This document shows positions 1 through 6,573 of a stretch of 34,494 nt of DNA, one piece after another. The notes beneath the pieces are model-generated. The model ran no database searches. It was given only the letters and a program-made list of their open reading frames with translations, and was not told the origin of the DNA. How positions within the stretch are numbered: the stretch's first letter is position 1; each line of letters opens with the position of its first letter. This DNA is from an uncultured Lachnospiraceae bacterium. Lineage in GTDB: Bacteria; Bacillota; Clostridia; Lachnospirales; Lachnospiraceae. Both the position numbers and the translations under genes were made by a program. The DNA lies in assembly GCA_947589155.1 (NCBI GenBank), contig CANQBH010000022.1, forward strand, positions 1 through 34,494. Reading direction: 5' to 3'.

Positions 1-44
1 GCCGCATAAGTGTTTGTGTACTCATTTACTCCTGTTACTGCCAT
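1..44 (-). CDS. 5' end of an unidentified gene (cut by window edge)
   Basis: An ATG at 42-44 on the minus strand follows an AAGGAGGAC ribosome binding site (51-59) at good spacing and opens a frame that runs off the window. It encodes MAVTGVNEYTNTYA and onward. Fourteen residues are too few for me to recognise a family. The gene lies downstream of rplS but beyond two terminators, so it probably starts its own transcript. The start is convincing because of the ribosome binding site; the product is unknown. Confidence 0.6.
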   Translation of the reverse strand, partial: MAVTGVNEYTNTYA

Positions 45-132
45 AATTTTGTCCTCCTTGAATTTTATTGATTTGAAATCCGTTTCTGTTTTCGCTTTTC
101 TTCCGCTGTCCGTAAATCACCCTTCCATAAAC

Positions 133-161
133 TTTATCGTAAAAAAACAAGCCGCGATCAA
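133..161 (-). promoter_or_regulatory. possible sigma-A promoter for the edge gene, overlapping a terminator
   Basis: On the minus strand TTGATC (156-161) and GATAAA (133-138) are separated by exactly 17 bases, about 90 bases ahead of the ATG at 44. Each hexamer matches the consensus at only 4 of 6 positions. The -35 falls in the loop of the terminator hairpin at 141-171, so the match could be chance. Confidence 0.33.
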
Positions 162-171
162 GCGACTTGTT
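141..171 (-). terminator. second intrinsic terminator downstream of rplS
   Basis: On the minus strand a 10-bp stem (arms 162-171 and 146-155, one G-U pair) closes a 6-base loop and is followed by seven U residues (141-147). This is a textbook rho-independent terminator about 60 bases beyond the stop of rplS and in tandem with the first one. Confidence 0.85.
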
Positions 172-200
172 GTGAATCGACCTTCTTTGGTCATAAACCA

Positions 201-228
201 TAAAAAACGGTGCGAATTGCACCGTTTT
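201..228 (-). terminator. intrinsic terminator of rplS
   Basis: A perfect 10-bp inverted repeat (204-213 with 219-228, loop of 5) begins two bases after the rplS stop codon. It runs into a U-tract on the minus strand and ends the rpsP-to-rplS ribosomal gene block. Confidence 0.9.
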
Positions 229-230
229 CT

Positions 231-584
231 TTACTGTACCAGTTCTTTTACTTTTGCACGCTTGCCGACGCGTTCTCTCAGATAATGGAGTTTAGCGCGT
301 CTTACTTTACCGCGGCGGACAACTTCGATCTTCTCAACGTTCGGGCTGTGCAGCGGCCAAGTCTTTTCTACACCTACGCCGTTAGAAAACTTCCTGACGG
401 TAAACGTCTCGCGGTTGCTTCCGCCCTGACGCTTCATCACCGTACCTTCAAAGATCTGGATCCTTTCACGGTTTCCCTCCTTGATCCTGTTATGGACACG
501 GACCGTATCGCCGACATGAAATTCATCCACTTCCGGTTTTAACTGTTCCGCCTCGATGTTCTTAATGATCTCATTCGCGTTCAT
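231..584 (-). CDS. rplS: 50S ribosomal protein L19
   Basis: L19 sits at the 30S-50S interface and forms part of an intersubunit bridge. The 117-residue product has the usual L19 length and hallmark segments: [13 protein letters not shown] near the start, [14 protein letters not shown], the [21 protein letters not shown] core around residues 60-80, and a basic tail ending KVKELVQ. The ATG at 582-584 follows an AGGAGG site. It is the last gene of the conserved rpsP-rimM-trmD-rplS set but is separated from trmD by about 147 bases carrying its own promoter and a leader hairpin. It is followed by two terminators. Identification is secure. Confidence 0.98.
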   Translation of the reverse strand: MNANEIIKNIEAEQLKPEVDEFHVGDTVRVHNRIKEGNRERIQIFEGTVMKRQGGSNRETFTVRKFSNGVGVEKTWPLHSPNVEKIEVVRRGKVRRAKLHYLRERVGKRAKVKELVQ

Positions 585-600
585 CTTATGACCTCCTACT

Positions 601-668
601 TTATGATATCGATGTTCTTAATACACAGGGTAACAGAGGACCATCTCACTTCACAACTCTGTTACATT
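601..668 (-). promoter_or_regulatory. rplS leader RNA with stem-loop, candidate L19 leader
   Basis: On the minus strand a perfect 9-bp stem (arms 657-665 and 630-638, loop of 18) lies between a promoter and the rplS ribosome binding site, followed by a conserved-looking single-stranded stretch before the start. Rfam describes an autoregulatory-type L19 leader (RF00556) at this place in Bacillota. The assignment here rests on position and shape only; no covariance search was possible. Confidence 0.5.
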
Positions 669-692
669 ATCATATTCTCCGCGGAATTGCAA
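666..692 (-). promoter_or_regulatory. promoter driving rplS
   Basis: On the minus strand TTGCAA (687-692) precedes a GATAAT (666-671) with a 15-base spacer; using TAATGT (664-669) instead gives 17. It lies just upstream of the leader stem-loop, where transcription should start. The -10 is good and the spacing ambiguous. Confidence 0.5.
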
Positions 693-731
693 GCGTTTTT
701 CCGCATTTTATGCGTATTTTTATGGGATATG

Positions 732-1472
732 TCATGCGTGGGGCTCCTCCTGCGGCAGACCGAGGAAGCTGCGATCCTCCGCGCTCAGTTTTGCGCGCGC
801 GAGCAGATCCGGCCGCCGCGCCATCGTCCTTTGCAATGATTGCTCATGCCGCCAGCGGTCCACCGAGGCGTGGTCGCCCGACAGCAGGATCTCCGGCACG
901 TCCCGTCCCATCCACGTCGCCGGGCGGCTGTACTGCGGATATTCCAACAGCCCGTCTTCAAACGTTTCACTGTCCGCCGACGTTTCGTTGGACAACACGC
1001 CCGGCACCATACGCGCGATGGCGTCCACAAGCACCATCGCCGGAAGTTCGCCTCCGGTCAGGACAAAGTCCCCGATGGAGATCTGGTCGGTCACGATCTC
1101 GTCGATCACGCGCTCGTCTACGCCCTCGTAATGCCCGCATAAGAGGATCAGATTCTCTCCGTCCGCCAGCGTCTTGGCTTCGGCCTGCGTAAACGTCCGC
1201 CCCTGCGGCGTCAGATATACGGTCCGCGCCACAGCGCCCGCCTTCTCTTTCACAAAACGCCACGCGTCATAGATCGGCTGCGCCTGCATCACCATGCCCG
1301 CGCCGCCGCCATAGGGATAATCGTCGACCTTTTTATGCCGGTCGAGCGAAAAGTCGCGGATATTGACCGTTTCGATCCGAATACAGCCCTTTTTCGCGGC
1401 GCGGCCGACGATACTTGCGGACAAGCCCGCTTCCACCATTTCCGGAAACAGCGTCAAAATATAAAAATTCAT
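732..1472 (-). CDS. trmD: tRNA (guanine-N1-)-methyltransferase
   Basis: TrmD methylates N1 of G37, next to the anticodon, using S-adenosylmethionine, and so prevents +1 frameshifting. The 246-residue length is normal. The N-terminus MNFYILTLFPEM, the GGGAGMVMQ loop near residue 60, GHYEGVDERV and SIGDFVLTGGE (the trefoil-knot SAM site) and the EDGLLEYPQYSRP segment are all family signatures. It starts two codons after the end of rimM, so the two are almost certainly co-translated. The next gene, rplS, is separated by a promoter and leader. Identification is secure. Confidence 0.98.
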   Translation of the reverse strand: MNFYILTLFPEMVEAGLSASIVGRAAKKGCIRIETVNIRDFSLDRHKKVDDYPYGGGAGMVMQAQPIYDAWRFVKEKAGAVARTVYLTPQGRTFTQAEAKTLADGENLILLCGHYEGVDERVIDEIVTDQISIGDFVLTGGELPAMVLVDAIARMVPGVLSNETSADSETFEDGLLEYPQYSRPATWMGRDVPEILLSGDHASVDRWRHEQSLQRTMARRPDLLARAKLSAEDRSFLGLPQEEPHA

Positions 1473-1475
1473 CGG

Positions 1476-1991
1476 TCACTCCTCATCTAACAGGCCGCGC
1501 AGCGGCGCAACGACCATACGGCCTTCTTCCGGCAGCACGGCGCGGATACAGTCATGGATCGCCGGAAGCAGGATCTCTCCTCCCGTTTCGGTACGGACCG
1601 CATAGACGTCGTTTGCGCCGGTCTCTATGACGTCCGCAAGCGTGCCGAGTCCGGTCCCGTCTTCCTTTTCCACGCGCAGCCCGATCAGATCCGCGATAAA
1701 ATATTCGTCTTTTTCCAAAGGCACGGCCTGATCTCTGGTAACAAAAAGCCCTTTCCTGCGCAGGCGGTCGATCTCCTCCGGCGTATGAAATTCCTGAAAC
1801 TTTAAGATGACCATTTTGCCGGAAAACTTACAGGAGAGGATGTGCAGCAGTTTTTTTTCTCCGCCGTCGTCCAGATAGATCTCACGCAGTCTGCGGAATC
1901 GCTCCGCGTCGTCGGTCATCGGATACACCTTCGCTTCCCCGTGTACTCCGTGGGGCGATGAAACAGCGCCCACCTGAATAAATTCTTCCAT
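1476..1991 (-). CDS. rimM: 16S rRNA processing / ribosome maturation factor RimM
   Basis: RimM binds ribosomal protein S19 and assists maturation of the 30S head. The product is 171 residues, the usual size. It has the N-terminal RimM barrel (VGAVSSPHGVHGEAKVYP, residues 7-24) and a C-terminal PRC-barrel-like domain (EKDEYFIADLIGLRV through GEILLPAIHDCI). It lies three bases upstream of trmD and about 60 bases downstream of khpA, a gap that holds a terminator-like hairpin. The start ATG at 1989-1991 follows AAAGGAGCAGAC. Identification is secure. Confidence 0.97.
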   Translation of the reverse strand: MEEFIQVGAVSSPHGVHGEAKVYPMTDDAERFRRLREIYLDDGGEKKLLHILSCKFSGKMVILKFQEFHTPEEIDRLRRKGLFVTRDQAVPLEKDEYFIADLIGLRVEKEDGTGLGTLADVIETGANDVYAVRTETGGEILLPAIHDCIRAVLPEEGRMVVAPLRGLLDEE

Positions 1992-2010
1992 GTCTGCTCC
2001 TTTGATCGGA

Positions 2011-2038
2011 CAGAAAAGAGCAGGTCATCCCTGCTCTT
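2011..2038 (-). terminator. terminator-like hairpin between khpA and rimM
   Basis: On the minus strand a perfect 9-bp stem (2030-2038 with 2016-2024, loop of 5) is followed by only about four U residues. The short U-tract suggests partial termination or mRNA processing rather than a full stop, since rimM and trmD follow immediately. Confidence 0.5.
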
Positions 2039-2050
2039 GCTGTATCCGGA

Positions 2051-2278
2051 CTATACGATGTCCACAATGACTTTCTTTTCACTCTTGGATGCGGCTGCTT
2101 TCACCACCGAACGGATCGCCTTTGCAATACGGCCCTGTTTGCCGATGACCTTGCCCATGTCCGAAGCGGCGACGTGCAGTTCGATCACGATCGCCCGGTC
2201 GTCTTCTTTTTCCGTTACGGCAACTTCGTCCGGATTATCGACCAACGACTTTGCGATCACCTCAACCAGTTCTTTCAT
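2051..2278 (-). CDS. khpA: KH-domain RNA-binding protein KhpA
   Basis: A 75-residue single KH-domain protein. Residues 42-56 carry the RNA-binding helix-loop-helix with the GxxG loop (GKQG, 46-49) inside GKVIGKQGRIAKAIR. KhpA is known in Bacillota to pair with KhpB/Jag and affect cell division and RNA metabolism; KhpB is not in this window. It lies between rpsP and rimM, its standard place (ylqC in Bacillus). The acidic strand VTEKEDDRAIVIELHV precedes the KH motif. Identification by motif, size and synteny is firm; the RNA targets here are unknown. Confidence 0.95.
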   Translation of the reverse strand: MKELVEVIAKSLVDNPDEVAVTEKEDDRAIVIELHVAASDMGKVIGKQGRIAKAIRSVVKAAASKSEKKVIVDIV

Positions 2279-2305
2279 CGTCTCTTACCTCGTTCTTTCA
2301 ACTGC

Positions 2306-2551
2306 CTATTTCTCAATGCCTGCCATCTTGAAGATCCGGGAAACGGTATCGGTCGGCTGCGCTCCGGTCGCCAGCCACTTCTTTGCCAATTCTTCATTGA
2401 CGTGATATTCGCTCGGATCCGTATTCGGGTCGTAGGTGCCGATCTCCTCAATACATCTGCCGTCACGCGGCGATCTGGAATCCGCTACTACGATACGGTA
2501 GATCGGATGTCTTTTCTTTCCCATTCTTCTTAATCTGATTTTTACTGCCAT
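2306..2551 (-). CDS. rpsP: 30S ribosomal protein S16
   Basis: S16 is an early-binding structural protein of the 30S body. The 81-residue product begins [31 protein letters not shown], the canonical S16 start, and continues with the [13 protein letters not shown] segment. It follows ffh by about 40 bases with a good AGGAGG site and precedes khpA, so it is probably transcribed from the ylxM promoter. Identification is secure. Confidence 0.98.
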   Translation of the reverse strand: MAVKIRLRRMGKKRHPIYRIVVADSRSPRDGRCIEEIGTYDPNTDPSEYHVNEELAKKWLATGAQPTDTVSRIFKMAGIEK

Positions 2552-2590
2552 TTTTTGTTTCCTCCTGCTATTTCTTGTTTCATGGTTATG

Positions 2591-3940
2591 TTAAAAAGGA
2601 AATTTCATTTTTCCTCTTTTACCGCCCATCATGCCCGGCATCTTTTTCATCATTTTCTTTGACTGCTCGAACTGCTTGATAAACCGATTGACCTCGGCGA
2701 TGTCCACGCCCGCGCCTCTGGCCAGACGTTTCTTTCTGCTCGGGTTCATCAGTTTCGGGTCCTGTCTTTCTTCCGGCGTCATCGAAAGGATCACGGCTTC
2801 GATGTGCGCAAGTTTCTTTTCATCGACCGCGCCCTCAAGCTGCGACATCTGTTTGGTGTTCATGCCAGGAATCATCCCCGGCATCATGCCAAGGATGCTT
2901 GAAAGCCCGCCCATCTTTTTCATCTGCCGCATGGATTCAAGGTAGTCGTTAAAATCAAACTCCGCCTTGCGCATCTTCCGCGACAGGTCTTTGGCTTTGT
3001 CTTCGTCGATCTCCTCCTGCGCCTTCTCGATCAGGGAAAGGACGTCGCCCATGCCGAGGATCCTTGACGCCATGCGGTCCGGATAAAACTGCTCCAGATC
3101 GGAAAGTTTTTCCCCCATGCCGCAGAATAAGATCGGTTTGCCGGTCACGGCGCGGATAGACAGCGCGGCGCCGCCTCGGGTGTCGCCGTCCAATTTTGTA
3201 AGGATCACGCCGTCGATCCCGATCTTCTCGTCAAATACGCCCGCCACATTGACCGCATCCTGTCCGGTCATGGCGTCCACGGTCAAAATCGTCTCGGCGA
3301 CATCGACCTGACGCTTGATCTCTACGAGTTCGGCCATCATTTCTTCGTCGATATGGAGCCGCCCCGCCGTATCCAATATCACGACGTTAAGACGGTTCTT
3401 TTCGGCGTGCGCCAGCGCCGCCTTCGCGATATCGACCGGCCGGTTATTTTCTCCCATGGAAAAGACTTCAACGCCCTGCTTTTCGCCGTTGATCTGCAGC
3501 TGCCGGATCGCGGCGGGACGATAAACGTCGCAGGCGGCAAGCAGCGGCCGTTTGCCTTTCTGCTTCATCTTTCCCGCAAGTTTTGCCGCGGTCGTCGTCT
3601 TGCCCGCGCCCTGCAGACCCACCATCATAACAACGGTGATCTCCTGTCCCGGGCGGTAGGCGATCTCGGTCGTCTCCGACCCCATCAGCGCGATCAGTTC
3701 TTCGTGCACGATCTTTACCACCGTTTGACCGGGGTTCAGCCCGTTCATTACATCGGAGCCGATCGCGCGCTCCTGCACGGTCTGGATGAAGTTCTTTACG
3801 ACCTTGAAGTTGACGTCCGCCTCCAGCAGCGCCATCTTGACTTCTTTCAGCGCGGCTTTGACGTCTTCTTCCGTCAGCCGCCCCTTCCCGCGGAGGTTGC
3901 GGAATACATTCTGTAATTTTTCGGACAGATCAAACGCCAT
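2591..3940 (-). CDS. ffh: signal recognition particle protein Ffh (SRP54)
   Basis: Ffh is the GTPase of the signal recognition particle. It binds 4.5S/6S RNA and signal peptides of nascent chains and docks on FtsY. The 449 residues are in the family range. The N-domain is residues 1-90; the G-domain has GLQGAGKTT (108-116), a DTAGR G3 motif and TKLDGD G4 motif. The methionine-rich M-domain (about 300-440) contains the GMMPGMIPGMN finger loop and an SRKKRLARGAG RNA-binding segment. The AGGAG site lies inside the end of ylxM, so the two are coupled. The SRP RNA gene is not in this window. Confidence 0.98.
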   Translation of the reverse strand: MAFDLSEKLQNVFRNLRGKGRLTEEDVKAALKEVKMALLEADVNFKVVKNFIQTVQERAIGSDVMNGLNPGQTVVKIVHEELIALMGSETTEIAYRPGQEITVVMMVGLQGAGKTTTAAKLAGKMKQKGKRPLLAACDVYRPAAIRQLQINGEKQGVEVFSMGENNRPVDIAKAALAHAEKNRLNVVILDTAGRLHIDEEMMAELVEIKRQVDVAETILTVDAMTGQDAVNVAGVFDEKIGIDGVILTKLDGDTRGGAALSIRAVTGKPILFCGMGEKLSDLEQFYPDRMASRILGMGDVLSLIEKAQEEIDEDKAKDLSRKMRKAEFDFNDYLESMRQMKKMGGLSSILGMMPGMIPGMNTKQMSQLEGAVDEKKLAHIEAVILSMTPEERQDPKLMNPSRKKRLARGAGVDIAEVNRFIKQFEQSKKMMKKMPGMMGGKRGKMKFPF

Positions 3941-3942
3941 GT

Positions 3943-4281
3943 TTATAACTCCTCAAGGATCTCGCGGGACAGGGATTCGATCTTTTGCATGTCTCCGCCG
4001 TCCTGCGGAAAACGCTTTGCCAACTCGTGGATATCGTGCACCCGTCCGCGGATCCGCTCGAATTTTTCAAGCAGATGCAGTTTGCCTTCATAGTCTTCCA
4101 GCGCTTTTGTCGAACGGCGTATCACATCATGAACCGCCTGCCGCGAGATCCCGCGTTCTTCGGCGATCTCCCCAAGCGATAAATCCAGCAGCACAAAGTC
4201 CTCGTAGATCTCCCTCTGATGGTCGTTCAACAGTTCGCCGTAGAAATCATAAAGATATCCCTGTAAAATCTTATCTTCCAT
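3943..4281 (-). CDS. ylxM: YlxM/p13-like helix-turn-helix SRP-associated protein
   Basis: A 112-residue protein of the UPF0122/YlxM family, which resembles the sigma-70 region 4 fold. Residues 20-65 hold [41 protein letters not shown], where [14 protein letters not shown] is the helix-turn-helix. YlxM is encoded next to ffh in many Bacillota and binds SRP RNA or modulates SRP GTPase activity in streptococci. Its stop codon overlaps the ribosome binding region of ffh. A consensus promoter lies directly upstream (4297-4325). Function in this organism is inferred from synteny. Confidence 0.93.
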   Translation of the reverse strand: MEDKILQGYLYDFYGELLNDHQREIYEDFVLLDLSLGEIAEERGISRQAVHDVIRRSTKALEDYEGKLHLLEKFERIRGRVHDIHELAKRFPQDGGDMQKIESLSREILEEL

Positions 4282-4296
4282 AGCACCGCCTGATAA

Positions 4297-4325
4297 ACTA
4301 TACTATATGGAAATTCGGTTGTCAA
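4297..4325 (-). promoter_or_regulatory. strong sigma-A promoter for ylxM-ffh-rpsP and onward
   Basis: On the minus strand TTGACA (4320-4325) and TATAGT (4297-4302) are separated by exactly 17 bases, in the 78-base gap between ilvA and ylxM. The match is near perfect and explains expression of the SRP/ribosomal block independently of ilvA. Confidence 0.88.
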
Positions 4326-4359
4326 GTATTTTTCCTTTACAGATTGAAATTCCTGTATC

Positions 4360-5571
4360 TTACAGGCTCGTGCGCACGATCTTCGGCTTGTACGCCCCCT
4401 GTTCCAAAGCGTTTAAGATCTGCTCCTTATGCTCCGTGCCAAACGCTTCCAGAGTGATCCGCAGTTCCACGGCGGCATTGCGGTTGGTCGTGACGAACTG
4501 GTTGTGTTCCAGTTTGATGACGTTGCCCTGCGCCTCCGCGATCGTCTGCGCGATCCGCGCAAGTTCGCCCGGCTTATCCGGCAGAAGCACGGAAACGGTA
4601 AAGATTCGGTCGCGGAAGATCAACCCCTGCTGAACCACGGAAGACATCGTGATCACGTCCATATTCCCGCCGCTCAAGATCGCGACGACGCGCTTTCCTT
4701 CCGCCTTTAACCGGTTCAGTCCGGCCACGGCAAGCAGTCCGGAATTTTCCACGACCATTTTGTGGTTCTCCACCATATCAAGGAAGGAAACGATCAGTTC
4801 GTCGTCCTCCACCGTGATGATGTCGTCGAGATTTTTCTGAAGATACGGGAAGATCTTTTCTCCGGGCGTCTGTACGGCGGTGCCGTCGGCGATCGTATTT
4901 ACCGCGGGCAGCGTCGTGACTTTGCCGTTTTTGAGAGAGACCTGCATACAGTTCGCGCCCGCCGGTTCCACGCCGATCACTTTGATCTTCGGATTTAAGA
5001 GTTTTGCGAGCGTAGAAACGCCGGTGGCCAGTCCGCCGCCGCCGATCGGAACCAGAATATATTCCACCAGCGGGAGTTCCTTAAAGATCTCCATGGCGAT
5101 CGTACCCTGCCCCGTCGCAACGACCGGATCGTCAAACGGATGGATGAAGGTATAGCCGCGTTCTTCCGCCAGTTCGTACGCCTTGGCGCAGGCTTCGTCA
5201 TACACGTCGCCGTAAAGGATCACATCGGCGCCGTATCCCTTGGTGCGGTTGACCTTGATCAGCGGCGTCGTCGTCGGCATGACGATGGTTGCGGGAACGC
5301 CGAAGCACTTCGCCGCGTATGCGACGCCCTGCGCATGGTTTCCGGCGGAGGCCGTGATCAATCCCTTCTTCCTCTCCTCCGGCGAAAGCGTGCTGATCTT
5401 GTAATACGCCCCGCGCACTTTATACGCGCCGGTGAACTGCATGTTTTCCGGCTTCAGGTACACCTGATTCCCCGTTTTTTCACTCAGGAAATCGCTGTAA
5501 ATGAGTTTGGTCTCCAAGGTCACTTCGCTGACGATCTTACTGGCTTCCTCAAATTTATCTAATGTCAACAT
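4360..5571 (-). CDS. ilvA: threonine ammonia-lyase with C-terminal ACT domain
   Basis: A PLP enzyme converting threonine to 2-oxobutanoate and ammonia, the entry to isoleucine synthesis or threonine breakdown. At 403 residues it is the shorter type, with one ACT domain rather than the two of E. coli IlvA. The PLP lysine is K51 in FTGAYKVRGAY. ASAGNHAQGVAYAA binds the substrate carboxylate, and the phosphate loop is PIGGGGLATGV. The ACT domain (about 325-403) begins FTVSVLLPDKPGELARIA. It sits 15 bases after ftsY, in the middle of the SRP gene cluster, which its pathway does not explain. A short CCTGTA/TACAGG hairpin spans its stop codon but lacks a U-tract. Confidence 0.94.
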   Translation of the reverse strand: MLTLDKFEEASKIVSEVTLETKLIYSDFLSEKTGNQVYLKPENMQFTGAYKVRGAYYKISTLSPEERKKGLITASAGNHAQGVAYAAKCFGVPATIVMPTTTPLIKVNRTKGYGADVILYGDVYDEACAKAYELAEERGYTFIHPFDDPVVATGQGTIAMEIFKELPLVEYILVPIGGGGLATGVSTLAKLLNPKIKVIGVEPAGANCMQVSLKNGKVTTLPAVNTIADGTAVQTPGEKIFPYLQKNLDDIITVEDDELIVSFLDMVENHKMVVENSGLLAVAGLNRLKAEGKRVVAILSGGNMDVITMSSVVQQGLIFRDRIFTVSVLLPDKPGELARIAQTIAEAQGNVIKLEHNQFVTTNRNAAVELRITLEAFGTEHKEQILNALEQGAYKPKIVRTSL

Positions 5572-5586
5572 CTTTTTCCCTTCTTT

Positions 5587-6552
5587 CTACTGTGCCGTGA
5601 ACAATGCCGAAACAAACTGGTCGGGATCGAATTTCTCCAGATCGTCCACGGTCTCGCCTACCCCGATATATTTCACCGGAACGCCGAGTTCCGCCTGCAC
5701 CGCGACGGCGATCCCGCCTTTTGCCGTGCCGTCCAGTTTTGTCAAAACGATTCCGCTGAGATCCGTGACCTCGGCGAACTCCCGCGCCTGCGCCAGCGCG
5801 TTCTGTCCGGTCGTTCCGTCCAAGACCACCAGCGTCTCCCGATAGGCGTCCGGATATTCCTTTTCGATGATGGTATTGATCTTGTGCAGTTCCGCCATCA
5901 GATTCTTTTTATTGTGCAGGCGTCCCGCCGTATCGATCAGAAGAATGTCCGCCTTTCTGGCCTTCGCCGCCGCGATCGCGTCATAAACGACGGCCGCCGG
6001 ATCGCTGCCTTCCTGTCCGCCGATCATTTCCGCCTGCGCGCGGTTGGCCCATTCCCTCAACTGTTCGACCGCCGCCGCGCGGAACGTATCCGCCGCAGCC
6101 AGCAGGACCTTTTTATTGTCCCGCCGAAACTTTGCCGCCAGTTTTCCGATCGTCGTCGTCTTGCCCACGCCGTTGACGCCGACGACCAGCACCACGGACG
6201 TCCGCCGCTCAAATTCATACGCGGTCTCGCCGATATCCATCTGCCTGCGTATGCTTTGGATCAGCAGGTCTTTGCAGTCCGCCGGTTCTTTGATCTTTTG
6301 CTCTTTGACTTCTTTTTTCAGGTCGTCTAAGATCTTCTGCGTCGTCGCGACGCCAAGGTCGCCGGTGATCAAAAGTTCTTCCAACTCCTCGTAAAATTCG
6401 TCGTCGATATTGGTAAAGCCGCGGAAGACATAGTCCATGTTTTTGACAAAATTATCCCTCGTCTTTGCCAGCCCGTCCCACAGACGGCGGAAAAACCCTT
6501 TCTTTTCCTTTTCCTGTTCTTGTTCCTGTTCTTCTTCCTTTTCTATGTCCAT
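5587..6552 (-). CDS. ftsY: SRP receptor FtsY
   Basis: FtsY is the membrane-associated GTPase that receives SRP-ribosome complexes. The 321-residue NG core carries GVNGVGKTT (G1), DTAGRLHNKKNL (G3), TKLDGTAKGG (G4) and a closing GVGETVDDLEKFDPDQFV. The N-terminal A region is very short, only about 20 residues, and consists of Glu/Gln/Lys repeats (EEEQEQEQEKEKK) before the amphipathic GFFRRLWDGL targeting helix. It follows smc by about 20 bases, the standard rnc-smc-ftsY order. Identification is secure. Confidence 0.98.
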   Translation of the reverse strand: MDIEKEEEQEQEQEKEKKGFFRRLWDGLAKTRDNFVKNMDYVFRGFTNIDDEFYEELEELLITGDLGVATTQKILDDLKKEVKEQKIKEPADCKDLLIQSIRRQMDIGETAYEFERRTSVVLVVGVNGVGKTTTIGKLAAKFRRDNKKVLLAAADTFRAAAVEQLREWANRAQAEMIGGQEGSDPAAVVYDAIAAAKARKADILLIDTAGRLHNKKNLMAELHKINTIIEKEYPDAYRETLVVLDGTTGQNALAQAREFAEVTDLSGIVLTKLDGTAKGGIAVAVQAELGVPVKYIGVGETVDDLEKFDPDQFVSALFTAQ

Positions 6553-6573
6553 CGCACACCTCGCCTCTATTTA

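Noticed and set aside
4356-4372. CCTGTA/TACAGG hairpin at the ilvA stop codon as a terminator
   Set aside because: Six base pairs without a U-tract; noted only in the ilvA entry.
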